DNA of 64,000 nucleotides from Microcoleus sp. bin38.metabat.b11b12b14.051 (GCF_013299165.1 NZ_JAAFKD010000010.1:62001-126000); one strand, 5' to 3'. Counted from the first letter of the stretch, positions 1 to 9,273 are shown. The notes: a model not told the origin generated them from the letters alone. Translations and numbers: made by a program.

Positions 1-1520
1 TCGGTAAAAACCATTGTGATTCCGAGTTGGTTGGCGGCTGCGATTGAATCTTTATCGCGCATACTACCACCCGGTTGGACGATCGCAATTATACCAGCCT
101 CAGCAGCCGTTTTGACGGAATCGTCGAAGGGGAAGAAGCCGTCACTAGCCAAAATCGCTCCTTTACTCTTCTCTCCCGCTTGTTCCAACGCTAGTTTAAC
201 CGATCCCACGCGGTTCATTTGTCCGGCGCCTACACCGATTGTAGTGCGATCGCGCGTCACAACGATCGCATTCGATTTAACGTGTTTTGCTACTTTCCAA
301 GCAAACAGCAATTCTGCTAACTCTTCAGCAGTCGGCTGTTTCTCAGTAACTGCACGCCATTTGCTAGTTTCTTCTACTACATTATCCGCATCTTGTACCA
401 GCAAACCGCCTGCGATTACTTTCACAGTTTGTGCTGGGCCTTGAGTCAAATCTGGCAAAATTAAAACTCGGACTTTCGCCTTTTTCTTGATAATTTCTTC
501 CGCTTCTGGTTCGCACCCCGGCGCGACAATACATTCTAAAAATGTTTGAGTTAGCGCCGTTGCAGTAGCAGCGTCAATCGGGCGATTCAGAGCGACAATT
601 CCGCCGAAAGCTGAGACTGAATCCGTGTCAAAAGCTTTTTGATACGCTTCAGAAATAGTTGCACCCAAAGCTGTACCGCAAGGATTTGTATGCTTCAAAA
701 TTGCGGCCGCCGGAGTCTCCGGGAATTCTACAATCAGCCGCCTTGCTGCTTCTAAATCTACTAAATTATTGTAGCTCAATTCTTTGCCTTGCAGAATGGT
801 GCTCGTTGTCCAGCCTGTCGGTGTAGTTCCGCTTTGATACCAGGTGGCTGCTTGGTGGGGATTTTCGCCGTAGCGGAGTGTTTGCAGCTCTGTTCCTGAT
901 ACGCTAAACTCTTCTGGTAGCTTCGATGCTGCGGATTGGCTGGTGAGATAATTGGCGATCGCGCGATCGTAATTTGCGGTATGCTCGAATGTTTCCAGCG
1001 CCCGCTCTTGCCGGAATTTTAAGGATGCTTCCCCGCCGTTTTGCCGAATTTCTGCTAAATAAGTATTGTACTGCTGAGGGTTGCACAAAACTGTCAAATG
1101 AGCGTGATTTTTAGCCGAAGCTCTCAGCATCGCCGGCCCGCCGATATCTATTTGCTCAATGGCGTCTGCAAGTGTTACCCCTGGTTTAGCAATTGTCTGT
1201 TCAAAGGGATACAAATTGACTACAACTAAGTCGATCGCCCGAATTTGATTTTCCGTTAAATCCGCCATGTCTTGCGCTACATCGCGGCGCGCTAAAATAC
1301 CTCCGTGGATGCGCGGGTGAAGTGTTTTGACTCGCCCGCCCAAAATTTCGGGAGAGCCAGTATATTCAGCAACTTTCGTGACAGGGATGCCCGCTTCTTT
1401 GAGGGCGCTTGCTGTCCCGCCGCTGCTAATGATGTCAAATTCAAATTCTTCTACTAAACTGCGCGCTAAATCGATTAGCCCGGTTTTATTGGATACGCTC
1501 AGAAGTGCTAGACGTGCCAT
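1..1520 (-). CDS. purH: Bifunctional AICAR transformylase / IMP cyclohydrolase, 3' end cut off
   Basis: This gene encodes the enzyme for the last two steps of de novo purine synthesis, AICAR formylation and IMP ring closure. Reading the minus strand from 1520 gives MARLALLSVSNKTG, the usual PurH amino terminus. Further in, KHTNPCGTALG (about 655-690) carries the transformylase catalytic His, and SDGFFPFDDS lies near 110-140. The frame is open to the window edge and ends in ITMVFT, so only a handful of C-terminal residues (normally a short RHF-type tail) are missing. The start follows from family alignment; no clear ribosome binding site precedes it. Nothing looks broken. Identity is secure. 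Confidence 0.96.
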   Translation of the reverse strand, partial: MARLALLSVSNKTGLIDLARSLVEEFEFDIISSGGTASALKEAGIPVTKVAEYTGSPEILGGRVKTLHPRIHGGILARRDVAQDMADLTENQIRAIDLVVVNLYPFEQTIAKPGVTLADAIEQIDIGGPAMLRASAKNHAHLTVLCNPQQYNTYLAEIRQNGGEASLKFRQERALETFEHTANYDRAIANYLTSQSAASKLPEEFSVSGTELQTLRYGENPHQAATWYQSGTTPTGWTTSTILQGKELSYNNLVDLEAARRLIVEFPETPAAAILKHTNPCGTALGATISEAYQKAFDTDSVSAFGGIVALNRPIDAATATALTQTFLECIVAPGCEPEAEEIIKKKAKVRVLILPDLTQGPAQTVKVIAGGLLVQDADNVVEETSKWRAVTEKQPTAEELAELLFAWKVAKHVKSNAIVVTRDRTTIGVGAGQMNRVGSVKLALEQAGEKSKGAILASDGFFPFDDSVKTAAEAGIIAIVQPGGSMRDKDSIAAANQLGITMVFT

Positions 1521-1988
1521 TGGTTTGAAATTGCGATCGCAAAAATAGACAGGTTACATTTTATATCAAATCTGGCGGCAGATACATAATTTGCTAATTG
1601 GCAATGGTGATTATTGTTTTTTTAATTAGATGAGCTTGCTTTTTGACAGCGTACTTATTTTATAAATCATATAAAAATTTATACTTGGCAGTTGCTTTTA
1701 AATATTTAGAACCTGCCAGTCGCTCCTGTTATTTTGTCATCCGCGAGCGGGATTGAAGTCATTTCTGGCGTTAATAGTTAGTTTTGCTACTACGTAAATG
1801 CCGATGTCATTGAAATTACTTAGCCAACAGGGAATAGATAATTAGATGGCGATCGCTCTGGAATTTCAACCATATTTTAGGACGAATTTTCAAAGTAATG
1901 TGTTAGCATCAGGTGTAGCTTGTTCTGTCCATAAAAAGACCCAAAAATCTGGCGAGTTCGACACCTTAATTAAAGCGAAGGTTTAAAT
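1521..1988. other. Intergenic region between divergent purH and LOV kinase
   Basis: This 468-bp, AT-rich gap separates two divergently transcribed genes and must hold both promoters. A GAAGG about seven bases before the kinase ATG is a plausible ribosome binding site. A TTGACA at 1643-1648 lacks a well-spaced -10 box, so no promoter is called. No gene or repeat was seen. Confidence 0.5.
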
Positions 1989-3950
1989 ATGTTTTTTCAA
2001 CGAGCCGATCCCGAAAATAAGCTCAGTAATATTAGCAGTAGCCAAAAAACACTTGCTAAAACCATGCCCCATAAAAGAGAATATCAAGATTTACCCCAAA
2101 AATATGCCCACAATTCGGCAGAGACCAATATTTCAGAAGCCGATCGTATTAGTGTTGGGGAAACGCAGCAGATGCAGGAAGCAATTGAACAGCTAAAACA
2201 GGATTTGAAAGCCAGTGAATCTCGGTTTCGGAATGCGATCGCCAAAAATGCCGACGGCATCGCAATTGTCAACAAACAAGGGCTTGTCTGTTTTGCCAAT
2301 CCCTCAGCAGAAGCGCTATTTAACTGCAAAGCAGAGGAACTTTTAGGTCAAGCATTTTTTGGCAATTTGGTAGTAGAAGGTTCAGCTTGCGAAATTGAGA
2401 TGGACACAGATATTATTCCGCACGTCGGAGAAACAGAAACACCAGGAATGCGCGTCATCCAAACAGAAGTTGAGGCTATTCGCAAGCACAAAGCAAATGC
2501 TGTAGTAGAAATGCGGGTGGTGGAAACGGAATGGGAGGGAGAAATGGCTTATTTAGCCACGTTGCGAGACATTACCGATCGCAAGCGCGCAGAAGAAATG
2601 CTCTGGTTGTACGATCGGGCTATGGCCGCTACCAGCATCGGAGTTACGATTTCTGACGCAACTAACCCCGAACATCCAATTATTTATTGCAATCCCGCAT
2701 TTGAAAACATGACAGGCTATCGACGGGAAGAAATTATCGGGAACAACTGCCGATTTTTACAAGGAAGCGATACCGACTCCGAGGCGCTAGAAATCATCCG
2801 CCAAGCCTTGAAAACCGAAAGCGAATGTCAGGTAATATTAAAGAATTATCGCAAAAACGGAACTATTTTTTGGAATGCTTTATCAGTATCTCCTGTGCGC
2901 GACAAAACAGGCAAATTAACTCATTTCATCGGGATACAGAGAGACATCACCGATCGCAAAGAAGCCGAAGAAGCCTTGCAACACTCCGAAGCACAAAGCA
3001 GAGAACAATCAGCAAGACTAGCAGCAGCACTTGACGAATTAAAAAATACTCACTCCCAATTAGTTCAGAGTGAAAAACTGTCTAGCTTAGGATTACTAAT
3101 TGCCGGAGTAGCCCACGAAATTAACAACCCCGTCACCTTCATTCATGGTAATCTTACTCACCTCAAAGATTACACAGAAGATTTATTCGATCTCCTCAAA
3201 CTTTATCAACAGCAATATCCCAATCCCGTCGCCGAAATTCAACATCAAATAGAAAATAAAGACATTGATTTCTTATCTGAAGATTTACCTAAAATCCTAT
3301 CTTCCATGAGCGTTGGTGTCGATCGCATTTGCCAGATTGTGCAGTCGCTACGGAACTTTTCGCGGCACGATGATTCACAAATGAAACCCGTTAACCTCCA
3401 CGAAGGTATTGACACCACACTATTAATTCTCAATCACCGTTTGAAAGGAAACGGAGAAATGCCGTCTATTGAAATTATTAAACAATACGGAAAGTTGCCA
3501 CTGGTTGAGTGTTTCGCAGGGCCAATCAATCAAGTTTTTATGAATATTCTAAGTAATGCGATCGATGCTTTAGATGATGAGAACATTACGCAAAATATTC
3601 AACAAATACCAGAAAATTTCCGCCAGATTAGAATTTATACAAAAGTTGTCAGAGATTTTGTAGAAATCAAAATTGCCGACAACGGGCCCGGAATGACTGA
3701 GGAAGTCAAGCAGCGGATATTCGATACATTTTTTACTACTAAACCCATTGGTAAAGGCACGGGTATGGGTTTGTCAATTAGCTATCAAATTATTGTAGAA
3801 AGGCACAAAGGCGAATTCTATTGTACTTCGGAAGCGGGCAAGGGCACCGAATTTACGATCAAAATTGCGATCGCACATGAGATAAGCGCATTAGATAAGA
3901 CGGCGGTTGAAACCGCGCCTACACAAGCAAAACCCGCCTCCGCGGGTTGA
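1989..3950 (+). CDS. LOV-domain sensor histidine kinase (putative blue-light receptor)
   Basis: This is a 653-residue soluble histidine kinase with no membrane segment. A coiled region (about 55-75) is followed by a PAS domain (about 76-200) and a second PAS domain (about 205-328) that has the LOV signature GNNCRFLQG at 251-259. Cys254 is the expected flavin-adduct cysteine. NPEHPIIY, LKNYRKNG, FWN and FIGIQ match the FMN-contact positions of phototropin LOV domains. The kinase core has the H-box GVAHEINNP (His376), an N-box near 514-527, DNGPGM, and TGMGLS. Light sensing is inferred from these residues. No response regulator gene is adjacent. The last ~20 residues are encoded by a copy of an interspersed repeat, which also supplies the stop codon. 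Confidence 0.9.
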   Translation: MFFQRADPENKLSNISSSQKTLAKTMPHKREYQDLPQKYAHNSAETNISEADRISVGETQQMQEAIEQLKQDLKASESRFRNAIAKNADGIAIVNKQGLVCFANPSAEALFNCKAEELLGQAFFGNLVVEGSACEIEMDTDIIPHVGETETPGMRVIQTEVEAIRKHKANAVVEMRVVETEWEGEMAYLATLRDITDRKRAEEMLWLYDRAMAATSIGVTISDATNPEHPIIYCNPAFENMTGYRREEIIGNNCRFLQGSDTDSEALEIIRQALKTESECQVILKNYRKNGTIFWNALSVSPVRDKTGKLTHFIGIQRDITDRKEAEEALQHSEAQSREQSARLAAALDELKNTHSQLVQSEKLSSLGLLIAGVAHEINNPVTFIHGNLTHLKDYTEDLFDLLKLYQQQYPNPVAEIQHQIENKDIDFLSEDLPKILSSMSVGVDRICQIVQSLRNFSRHDDSQMKPVNLHEGIDTTLLILNHRLKGNGEMPSIEIIKQYGKLPLVECFAGPINQVFMNILSNAIDALDDENITQNIQQIPENFRQIRIYTKVVRDFVEIKIADNGPGMTEEVKQRIFDTFFTTKPIGKGTGMGLSISYQIIVERHKGEFYCTSEAGKGTEFTIKIAIAHEISALDKTAVETAPTQAKPASAG

Positions 3951-3956
3951 AGAGAA
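3893..3956 (-). repeat. Family A palindromic repeat forming the 3' end of the LOV kinase gene
   Basis: This copy of the repeat that fills 4206-4830 lies in inverted orientation. It contains GGCGGTTGAAACCGCG and CCCGCCTCCGCGGGT. It is translated as the kinase tail (DKTAVETAPTQAKPASAG) and contributes its TGA stop. Confidence 0.85.
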
Positions 3957-4014
3957 GAGTAGCCGATGAAAATTATATTAGCCTCTTGAGTCGGCGTCCG
4001 GCGGACATTGTTTG

Positions 4015-4205
4015 TATAGAACCCATTTGAGATCTATTCTGCGTAAATCTCAGAAACCGGGTTTCTCTCGGTATTTCTCGTGACCAACCCAAAAACTCGT
4101 AGAAACCCGGTTTCTTGCCCCGGGCGTAAATCTCAGAAACCGGGTTAATCTCGGTATTTCTCGTCACCCAACCCAAAAACTCAAAGATGTCAAATGGGTT
4201 CTATA
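4015..4205. mobile_element. MITE-like element with perfect 16-bp inverted ends, nested in a repeat copy
   Basis: The ends are perfect inverted repeats: TATAGAACCCATTTGA at 4015-4030 and TCAAATGGGTTCTATA at 4190-4205. The interior holds two direct copies of a block with CAGAAACCGGGTT and CTCGGTATTTCTCGT, and no coding capacity. It splits a family A copy, separating its GGCGGACATTGTTTG part (left) from GACGCGGTTTCAACGG (right). The outer TA bases could be a TA target duplication, as made by IS630/Tc1-type transposases; that assignment is inferred. Confidence 0.7.
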
Positions 4206-4830
4206 GACGCGGTTTCAACGGCCGTCTGCATCTGCGTAATTGCGGTTAAATTAAGCTACCCTCTTCAACCCGCGGAGGCGGGTTTTGTTTGTGTAGGCGC
4301 GGTTTCAACCGCCGTCTGCATCTTGGAGTGGGTTTTGTTTGTGTAAACCTGGTTTCAACCGCCGTCTGCATCTGCGTAATTGCGATTAAATTATGCCACC
4401 CTCTTCAACCCGCGGAGGCGGGTTTTGTTTGTGTAGGCGCGGTTTCAACCGCCGTCTGCATCTTGGAGTGGGTTTTGTTTGTGTAAACCTGGTTTCAACC
4501 GCCGTCTGCATCTGCGTAATTGCGATTAAATTATGCCACCCTCTTCAACCCGCGGAGGCGGGTTTTGTTTGTGTAGGCGCGGTTTCAACCGCCGTCTGCA
4601 TCTTGGAGTGGGTTTTGTTTGTGTAAACCTGGTTTCAACCGCCGTCTGCATCTGCGTAATTGCGATTAAATTATGCCACCCTCTTCAGTCCGCGGAGGCG
4701 GACATCGTTTGTGTAGACGCGGTTTCAACCGCCGTCTGCATCTGCGTAATTGCGGTTAAATTATGCCACCCTCTTCAACCCGCGGAGGCGGGTTTTGTTT
4801 GTGTAGACGCGGTTTCAACCGCCGTCTTAT
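4206..4830. repeat. Family A tandem array, 140-bp period
   Basis: A 140-bp unit recurs with near identity from about 4253, 4393 and 4533, with a shorter variant from 4673. Each unit holds two palindromes, ACCCGCGGAGGCGGGT and GCGGTTTCAACCGC, linked by TTTGTTTGTGTAG. Open frames cross the array, but their codons simply repeat with the unit, so they are not called as genes. The array stops about 10 bp short of the glcD stop codon and may end transcripts from both sides. The same family recurs at 3893, 35194-35362 and 48238-48512. Confidence 0.9.
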
Positions 4831-4839
4831 TTAGGGGAA

Positions 4840-6315
4840 TTAAAAAACCTCCGCACCCTCCAACTTCTTCATAGTTTCCACCTTAGCCCTCGCCGCCTCC
4901 CCGCAAGTCTTCGGAGTCGGAAACATCTTCCCCGGATTCGCCAAACCTTTCGGATTAAACACATGACGCACCCACTGCATCGTCTCCAAATCTACCTCCG
5001 AAAACATATCCGGCATAAAACACTTCTTATCAGCACCGATACCGTGTTCCCCCGAAAGACTGCCGCCGACTTTCACGCACAGCCTGAGAATTTCCCCGCC
5101 CAACTCTTCCACCTTTTCCAGCGCACCTTTTACCGAGTTATCGTACAGAATCAGCGGGTGCAAATTCCCATCTCCCGCATGAAATACATTCGCAATTCGG
5201 TAGCCATATTTCTCGCTCAAACCCTCAATTTCTTTCAAAACAAAAGCCATTTGTGTGCGCGGAATTACGCCATCTTGCACGTAATAATCCGGGCTGAGAT
5301 GACCCGCCGCCGCAAAAGCAGCTTTCCGCCCTTTCCAGATTTTCATCCGTGTTTCTGGATCGTGAGCCGTCGTGATATTGCGCGCTCCATTCTGCTTACA
5401 AATATCAGCAATTCGCTGTTTGTTTGTAGCAACTTCTACTTCTAAACCGTCAATTTCTACGAGCAGAATTGCCGCCGCATCGCGGGGATAACAACCAGTT
5501 GCTACCACATCTTCCACAGCATTAATACTGATGTTGTCCATGATTTCCATGCCGCCGGGAATAATGCCAGCACTAATAATATCAGAAACCGATTCGCCTG
5601 CTGCTTCTATACTAGGAAAATCAGCTAATAGAACGCAAATAGATTCCGGCGCTTTCAAGATTCGCAAAGTAACTTCTGTCGCAATGCCTAAAGTGCCTTC
5701 GGAACCGACAAATACACCAGTTAAATCGTAACCGGGCATTTCGGGAATTTCACCACCCACATCGACTATGGAACCGTCGGGAACTACCAATTTTAATCCT
5801 AAAACATGATTGGTGGTAACTCCATATTTGAGGCAATGCACGCCGCCAGAATTTTCGGCAACATTGCCGCCAATCGAACAAACAATTTGACTGGAAGGAT
5901 CGGGCGCGTAGTAAAAACCTGCACCGCTAACTGCTTGCGTTACCCAGTTATTAATTACTCCTGGTTGTACGACTACTAGCTGATTTTCTAAGTCTACTTT
6001 CAGGATTTTTCGCATCAGGGCTGTGACAATCAGCACGCAGTTTTCTACAGGTAAAGCGCCGCCAGAAAGCCCGGTGCCGGCGCCTCTAGCTACCCAGGGA
6101 ATGGAATTGCGATCGCATATTTTGACGACATTTGCCACTTCCTCGGTAGTGCGCGGCAATACCACCAAGGCCGGGCGCTGGCGGTAGCTGGCGAGTCCGT
6201 CGCACTCGTAAACGAGCAATTCTTCACGGCGCTGCACTACGCCGTTTTTGCCCACTACAGCCTCAAATTCTTTAATAACGGGTTTCCAGTTGCGATCGGT
6301 TGCTACGGCTATCAT
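4840..6315 (-). CDS. glcD: FAD-linked glycolate oxidase/dehydrogenase subunit GlcD
   Basis: This is a flavoprotein of the GlcD / D-lactate dehydrogenase family that oxidises glycolate, the photorespiratory product, to glyoxylate. The 491-residue protein shows the FAD_binding_4 core (PWVARGAGTGLSGGALP, residues 73-89) and the C-terminal oxidase motifs GDGNLHP and GEHGIG. The start MIAVATDRN at 6315 is chosen because upstream in-frame codons overlap the preceding gene and do not resemble the family. The upstream gene ends only 13 bp away, so the two are probably co-transcribed. Its stop abuts the family A array. D-lactate as substrate cannot be excluded from sequence alone. Confidence 0.92.
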   Translation of the reverse strand: MIAVATDRNWKPVIKEFEAVVGKNGVVQRREELLVYECDGLASYRQRPALVVLPRTTEEVANVVKICDRNSIPWVARGAGTGLSGGALPVENCVLIVTALMRKILKVDLENQLVVVQPGVINNWVTQAVSGAGFYYAPDPSSQIVCSIGGNVAENSGGVHCLKYGVTTNHVLGLKLVVPDGSIVDVGGEIPEMPGYDLTGVFVGSEGTLGIATEVTLRILKAPESICVLLADFPSIEAAGESVSDIISAGIIPGGMEIMDNISINAVEDVVATGCYPRDAAAILLVEIDGLEVEVATNKQRIADICKQNGARNITTAHDPETRMKIWKGRKAAFAAAGHLSPDYYVQDGVIPRTQMAFVLKEIEGLSEKYGYRIANVFHAGDGNLHPLILYDNSVKGALEKVEELGGEILRLCVKVGGSLSGEHGIGADKKCFMPDMFSEVDLETMQWVRHVFNPKGLANPGKMFPTPKTCGEAARAKVETMKKLEGAEVF

Positions 6316-6328
6316 TAGTAACTTAATT

Positions 6329-7213
6329 TTAAGGGTTGCAATACTGACACTGAGCGGGATCGGCTGTCTCTCGATTGTCGGGAAACAGTTCTTCTTTAGT
6401 ATAACCGCAGTTTTTGCATAGATAAATTGTCGATCGCACCAACTGAGTCGGAAAATAGCAAAGTCCGCACGGCAACCCGATTTTCCTCTGGGCAACATCG
6501 AATCCCGGCCAACCGCACTCCGGGCAGAATTGCTTAAATTTTTTAACTAAATCGAGAGTTGCACTTGCGATATTTTTCATCCGAGTCGGATTGTGCATCG
6601 CCCGCATATCTGTTTCCACGTGAACTTTGCCCGTCGAAGATTTTTTCAAACCTGCTGATACAGCATCAAAAAGTTGTTTTTCAGTTGCAATACCCTTGAC
6701 AATTTCCCCATTACCCAGTGCAGCATCACCAACTACAACCACCAATCCGTGTTCGGGAAATCCCGCTTTTTGAGCAAAATCTTCGGCTTCTTCTATACTC
6801 GCAACTAACTGGTGACTGTAATTAGTCTCCACCGACAAAGATTCGCCGATAAGTTCGAGATTGTTAGCTCGATCTAATAAAATTACAATTTCTCTATTAG
6901 CTGGCAGATACGGCATCATGGGGTGAGGGCCGAAACTGCCTTCGCTCGCAAAAGCCAGAGTTTCACCTGCAACTTCTAGAGCTTTTTCTGCTTTCTGGCG
7001 AGCTGCTTCTACCTGAGTTCCCAAGCGTTTAACTTCTCTCGTAAACGTGCCGAAAGCGTCAGTATCTATCTCACGAGGTACGCTAATTTTGACTCCTAAT
7101 TCTCGTTCCAAAATCGGAGCCATCACCCGTTCTTTTTGGTGCATAGTAGCCAGAACAGCGGTGCGATCGCTCAATAATTGAAGTGGATTCATAGACTCAG
7201 AGGAGACAGACAT
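6329..7213 (-). CDS. Conserved protein with C-terminal zinc ribbons (possibly DUF6671)
   Basis: This 294-residue soluble protein has no function I can name with confidence. The first ~225 residues form an alpha/beta domain containing FASEGSFGPHP and a VVVVGDAALGNGEIV stretch. The C-terminal third has paired cysteines (CPECGW, PCGLC, CKNCGY, CQYC) typical of tandem zinc ribbons, ending in CNP. It resembles the cyanobacterial family I recall as DUF6671, but I could not check that. It lies 13 bp upstream of glcD on the same strand, suggesting an operon, though no mechanistic link to glycolate oxidation is evident. Confidence 0.75.
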   Translation of the reverse strand: MSVSSESMNPLQLLSDRTAVLATMHQKERVMAPILERELGVKISVPREIDTDAFGTFTREVKRLGTQVEAARQKAEKALEVAGETLAFASEGSFGPHPMMPYLPANREIVILLDRANNLELIGESLSVETNYSHQLVASIEEAEDFAQKAGFPEHGLVVVVGDAALGNGEIVKGIATEKQLFDAVSAGLKKSSTGKVHVETDMRAMHNPTRMKNIASATLDLVKKFKQFCPECGWPGFDVAQRKIGLPCGLCYFPTQLVRSTIYLCKNCGYTKEELFPDNRETADPAQCQYCNP

Positions 7214-7281
7214 ATAGCAGCATTATTTCATAAAACAAGACTCAGATACACCCTTCCCAATTTCTAAAATATAAAATCGTA

Positions 7282-7671
7282 TTAGTTTCCTGTCACTCCG
7301 CCAGCTTGACCTCTGAGTACAAAAATTACTCCCGTCATAATTAGGGCGACGCCTACCAACCGCAACGGCGGCAAAGGCTCGTGAAATATAAGTTTGCCAC
7401 CTAAAACAGTAAACAGATAACTAATTGACAGTAAAGGCGAGACTATGCTAAGGTTTGCCCGTGACAGAACTACAATAAAGCCGATCGAAGAAACTGCATA
7501 CAAAGAAAGACCGCCTACAATCAACGGCTGAGTTGCCATGGCTGCGACTTTTTCGATTAAATTATCAGCGCCAATCGGCCCTAATATTTTAGCTCCTGCC
7601 TTGAGACTGAATTGACCTGCGACGCCGCACAAAATAGCAGCCAGCAAGACCATAAAAACGCTTCTATTCAT
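7282..7671 (-). CDS. Small EamA/SMR-like four-helix membrane protein
   Basis: This 129-residue protein is almost all hydrophobic, with four predicted membrane helices (about 5-25, 45-70, 75-95 and 102-120). The pattern, with LFTVLGGKLIFHEPLP before the last helix, fits the half-size EamA / small multidrug resistance superfamily, which works as dimers. Some members (ArnE/ArnF) flip polyprenyl-phosphate sugars. The divergent neighbour at 7832 is a membrane glycosyltransferase of the dolichyl-phosphate sugar type, so a lipid-linked sugar flippase is a reasonable guess but not shown. The start ATG at 7671 gives the expected length. Confidence 0.75.
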   Translation of the reverse strand: MNRSVFMVLLAAILCGVAGQFSLKAGAKILGPIGADNLIEKVAAMATQPLIVGGLSLYAVSSIGFIVVLSRANLSIVSPLLSISYLFTVLGGKLIFHEPLPPLRLVGVALIMTGVIFVLRGQAGGVTGN

Positions 7672-7831
7672 TAGTTTACCAACTTATACTACAGCACTAG
7701 CATTGCCGACCCAAAAACTACCCTTAACATTTTAAATTAAGTTTGATTGAGTTTTGTTGGATTTCAATAGTTTCAGCAAAAATAGTGGAAAATCAAGAAT
7801 TGTCGATCGCGATCGAGAGTGAAAAAAACAA

Positions 7832-9010
7832 ATGGCCCAACAGACCAAAGCAAGCGGGGAAAACACTCTCGAACTATCGATACTTATGCCTTGCCTGAAT
7901 GAGGCAGAAACTTTAGAAATTTGCATCGAGAAAGCCCAGAGGTCGCTGCGCGAACTTGATATTGTCGGCGAAGTTATCATAGCAGACAACGGCAGCACGG
8001 ACGGTTCTCAAGATATCGCCGCCAACGGAGGCGCCAGAGTCGTGCCGGTGGCAGCCAAAGGCTACGGTAGCGCCCTGATGGGCGGCATCCTAGCAGCCCG
8101 CGGAGTTTATATTATCATGGGCGACGCTGACGACAGCTACGACTTTGCCAACCTCGGCGCTTTTGTGGAAAAACTGCGGGGAGGCTGCGATTTAGTGATG
8201 GGAAACCGCTTTCAAGGGGGCATCAAACCGGGTGCAATGCCACCCCTGCACAAATATTTAGGAAATCCGGTGCTGACATGGGTGGGGCGGCTATTCTTTG
8301 CCAGTCCCGCCGGCGATTTTCACTGCGGGCTCAGGGGTTTTAGGAGAGACTCAATTTTGCAACTCGACTTGCAAACAACAGGGATGGAATTTGCTAGCGA
8401 AATGGTGGTGAAGGCTTCTCTGTACAAGTTGCGGATAGCCGAAGTCCCAACGGTACTTTTTCCCGACGGGCGCAGCCGCCCGCCGCATTTGCGAACTTGG
8501 CGAGATGGCTGGCGCCACCTGCGATTTTTGCTGCTTTACAGTCCTCGCTGGCTGTTTTTGTATCCAGGTGTGGCGCTGATGATTTGGGGTTTAAGTGTGG
8601 GCATCTGGCTGTTACCTGGTAGTCAAAAGATTGGTAGTATTAGGTTTGACGTGCACACGCTGCTTTATGGGGCGATCGCAATTATTATCGGTTTTCAAGC
8701 AGTAACTTTCGCTTTTTTTACCAAAATTTTCGCCATCAGCGAGAAACTGCTGCCCGCAGACCCGAAACTGAATAAAATATTTCGATATGTTAGCTTAGAG
8801 ACCGGATTGCTTGTCGGATTCACCCTAATTTTAATTGGCATAGTTGGCTCGTTTTTGTCATTAACTATCTGGAGCGAAACTGCTTTCGGTTCTCTAGATC
8901 CTTCTAAAACTCTGCGTTTGGTAATTCCTTCGCTCACTTGCCTGACTGTGGGCTTGCAGATGGTTCTATCGAGCTTTTTTCTCAGCGTGCTGAGTTTGAA
9001 ACGGCGATAG
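7832..9010 (+). CDS. Membrane-bound family 2 glycosyltransferase (dolichyl-phosphate mannose synthase-like)
   Basis: This 392-residue protein has an N-terminal GT-A domain (about 14-230) and a membrane-anchored C-terminus. Catalytic-fold motifs are LSILMPCLNEAETL (15-28), ADNGSTDGS (51-59) and the metal-binding GDADDSYDF, with Asp98 and Asp100 as DXD. Four hydrophobic segments follow (about 235-255, 275-298, 325-348, 365-385). This layout fits enzymes that transfer a sugar from a nucleotide donor to a polyprenyl phosphate in the inner membrane. The divergent EamA-like gene would suit as the flippase. The exact sugar is unknown. Confidence 0.85.
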   Translation: MAQQTKASGENTLELSILMPCLNEAETLEICIEKAQRSLRELDIVGEVIIADNGSTDGSQDIAANGGARVVPVAAKGYGSALMGGILAARGVYIIMGDADDSYDFANLGAFVEKLRGGCDLVMGNRFQGGIKPGAMPPLHKYLGNPVLTWVGRLFFASPAGDFHCGLRGFRRDSILQLDLQTTGMEFASEMVVKASLYKLRIAEVPTVLFPDGRSRPPHLRTWRDGWRHLRFLLLYSPRWLFLYPGVALMIWGLSVGIWLLPGSQKIGSIRFDVHTLLYGAIAIIIGFQAVTFAFFTKIFAISEKLLPADPKLNKIFRYVSLETGLLVGFTLILIGIVGSFLSLTIWSETAFGSLDPSKTLRLVIPSLTCLTVGLQMVLSSFFLSVLSLKRR

Positions 9011-9264
9011 GAAATAAATCAATTTCGGCGTTCAAGTCTACAATTTTATTGTAGCAAACTATGATATAAAATTAAAGTCTGAGTGCCAAGAATACTGTGT
9101 TAGATTTGGCGGAAATCAACCGAGTCAGAAGTCGAAAAAGATTGAGTTGAAGGCTAGGGAATGTTTAGGATTGATGGCTGGGCGATCGATCGCCTGCGGG
9201 ATAGCTAAGCTTCCGGCTGTTTGGGAGAAAAGGGCGATCGCCCAGTGAAATTTTAACTCAAGCC

Positions 9265-9273
9265 TGGTAGAAT
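9265..9273 (+). promoter_or_regulatory. Extended -10 element TGGTAGAAT
   Basis: TGG followed by TAGAAT matches the extended -10 form, 32 bp before the start of the antitoxin-like gene at 9306. Close variants precede several other genes of this island (9964, 10571, 13632). No good -35 box is visible, as expected for extended -10 promoters. Confidence 0.45.

Noticed and set aside
1643..1675. TTGACA promoter for the LOV kinase
   Set aside because: The nearest TATAAA-like boxes are 12 or 21 bp away, outside the normal spacing.
4289..4874. Overlapping frames that encode CVGAVSTAVCI-type repeats
   Set aside because: Their sequence simply mirrors the 140-bp repeat period. They have no ribosome binding sites and no family features.
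6316..6498. Longer N-terminus for GlcD
   Set aside because: The added 61 residues overlap the zinc-ribbon gene in another frame and have no GlcD-like sequence.
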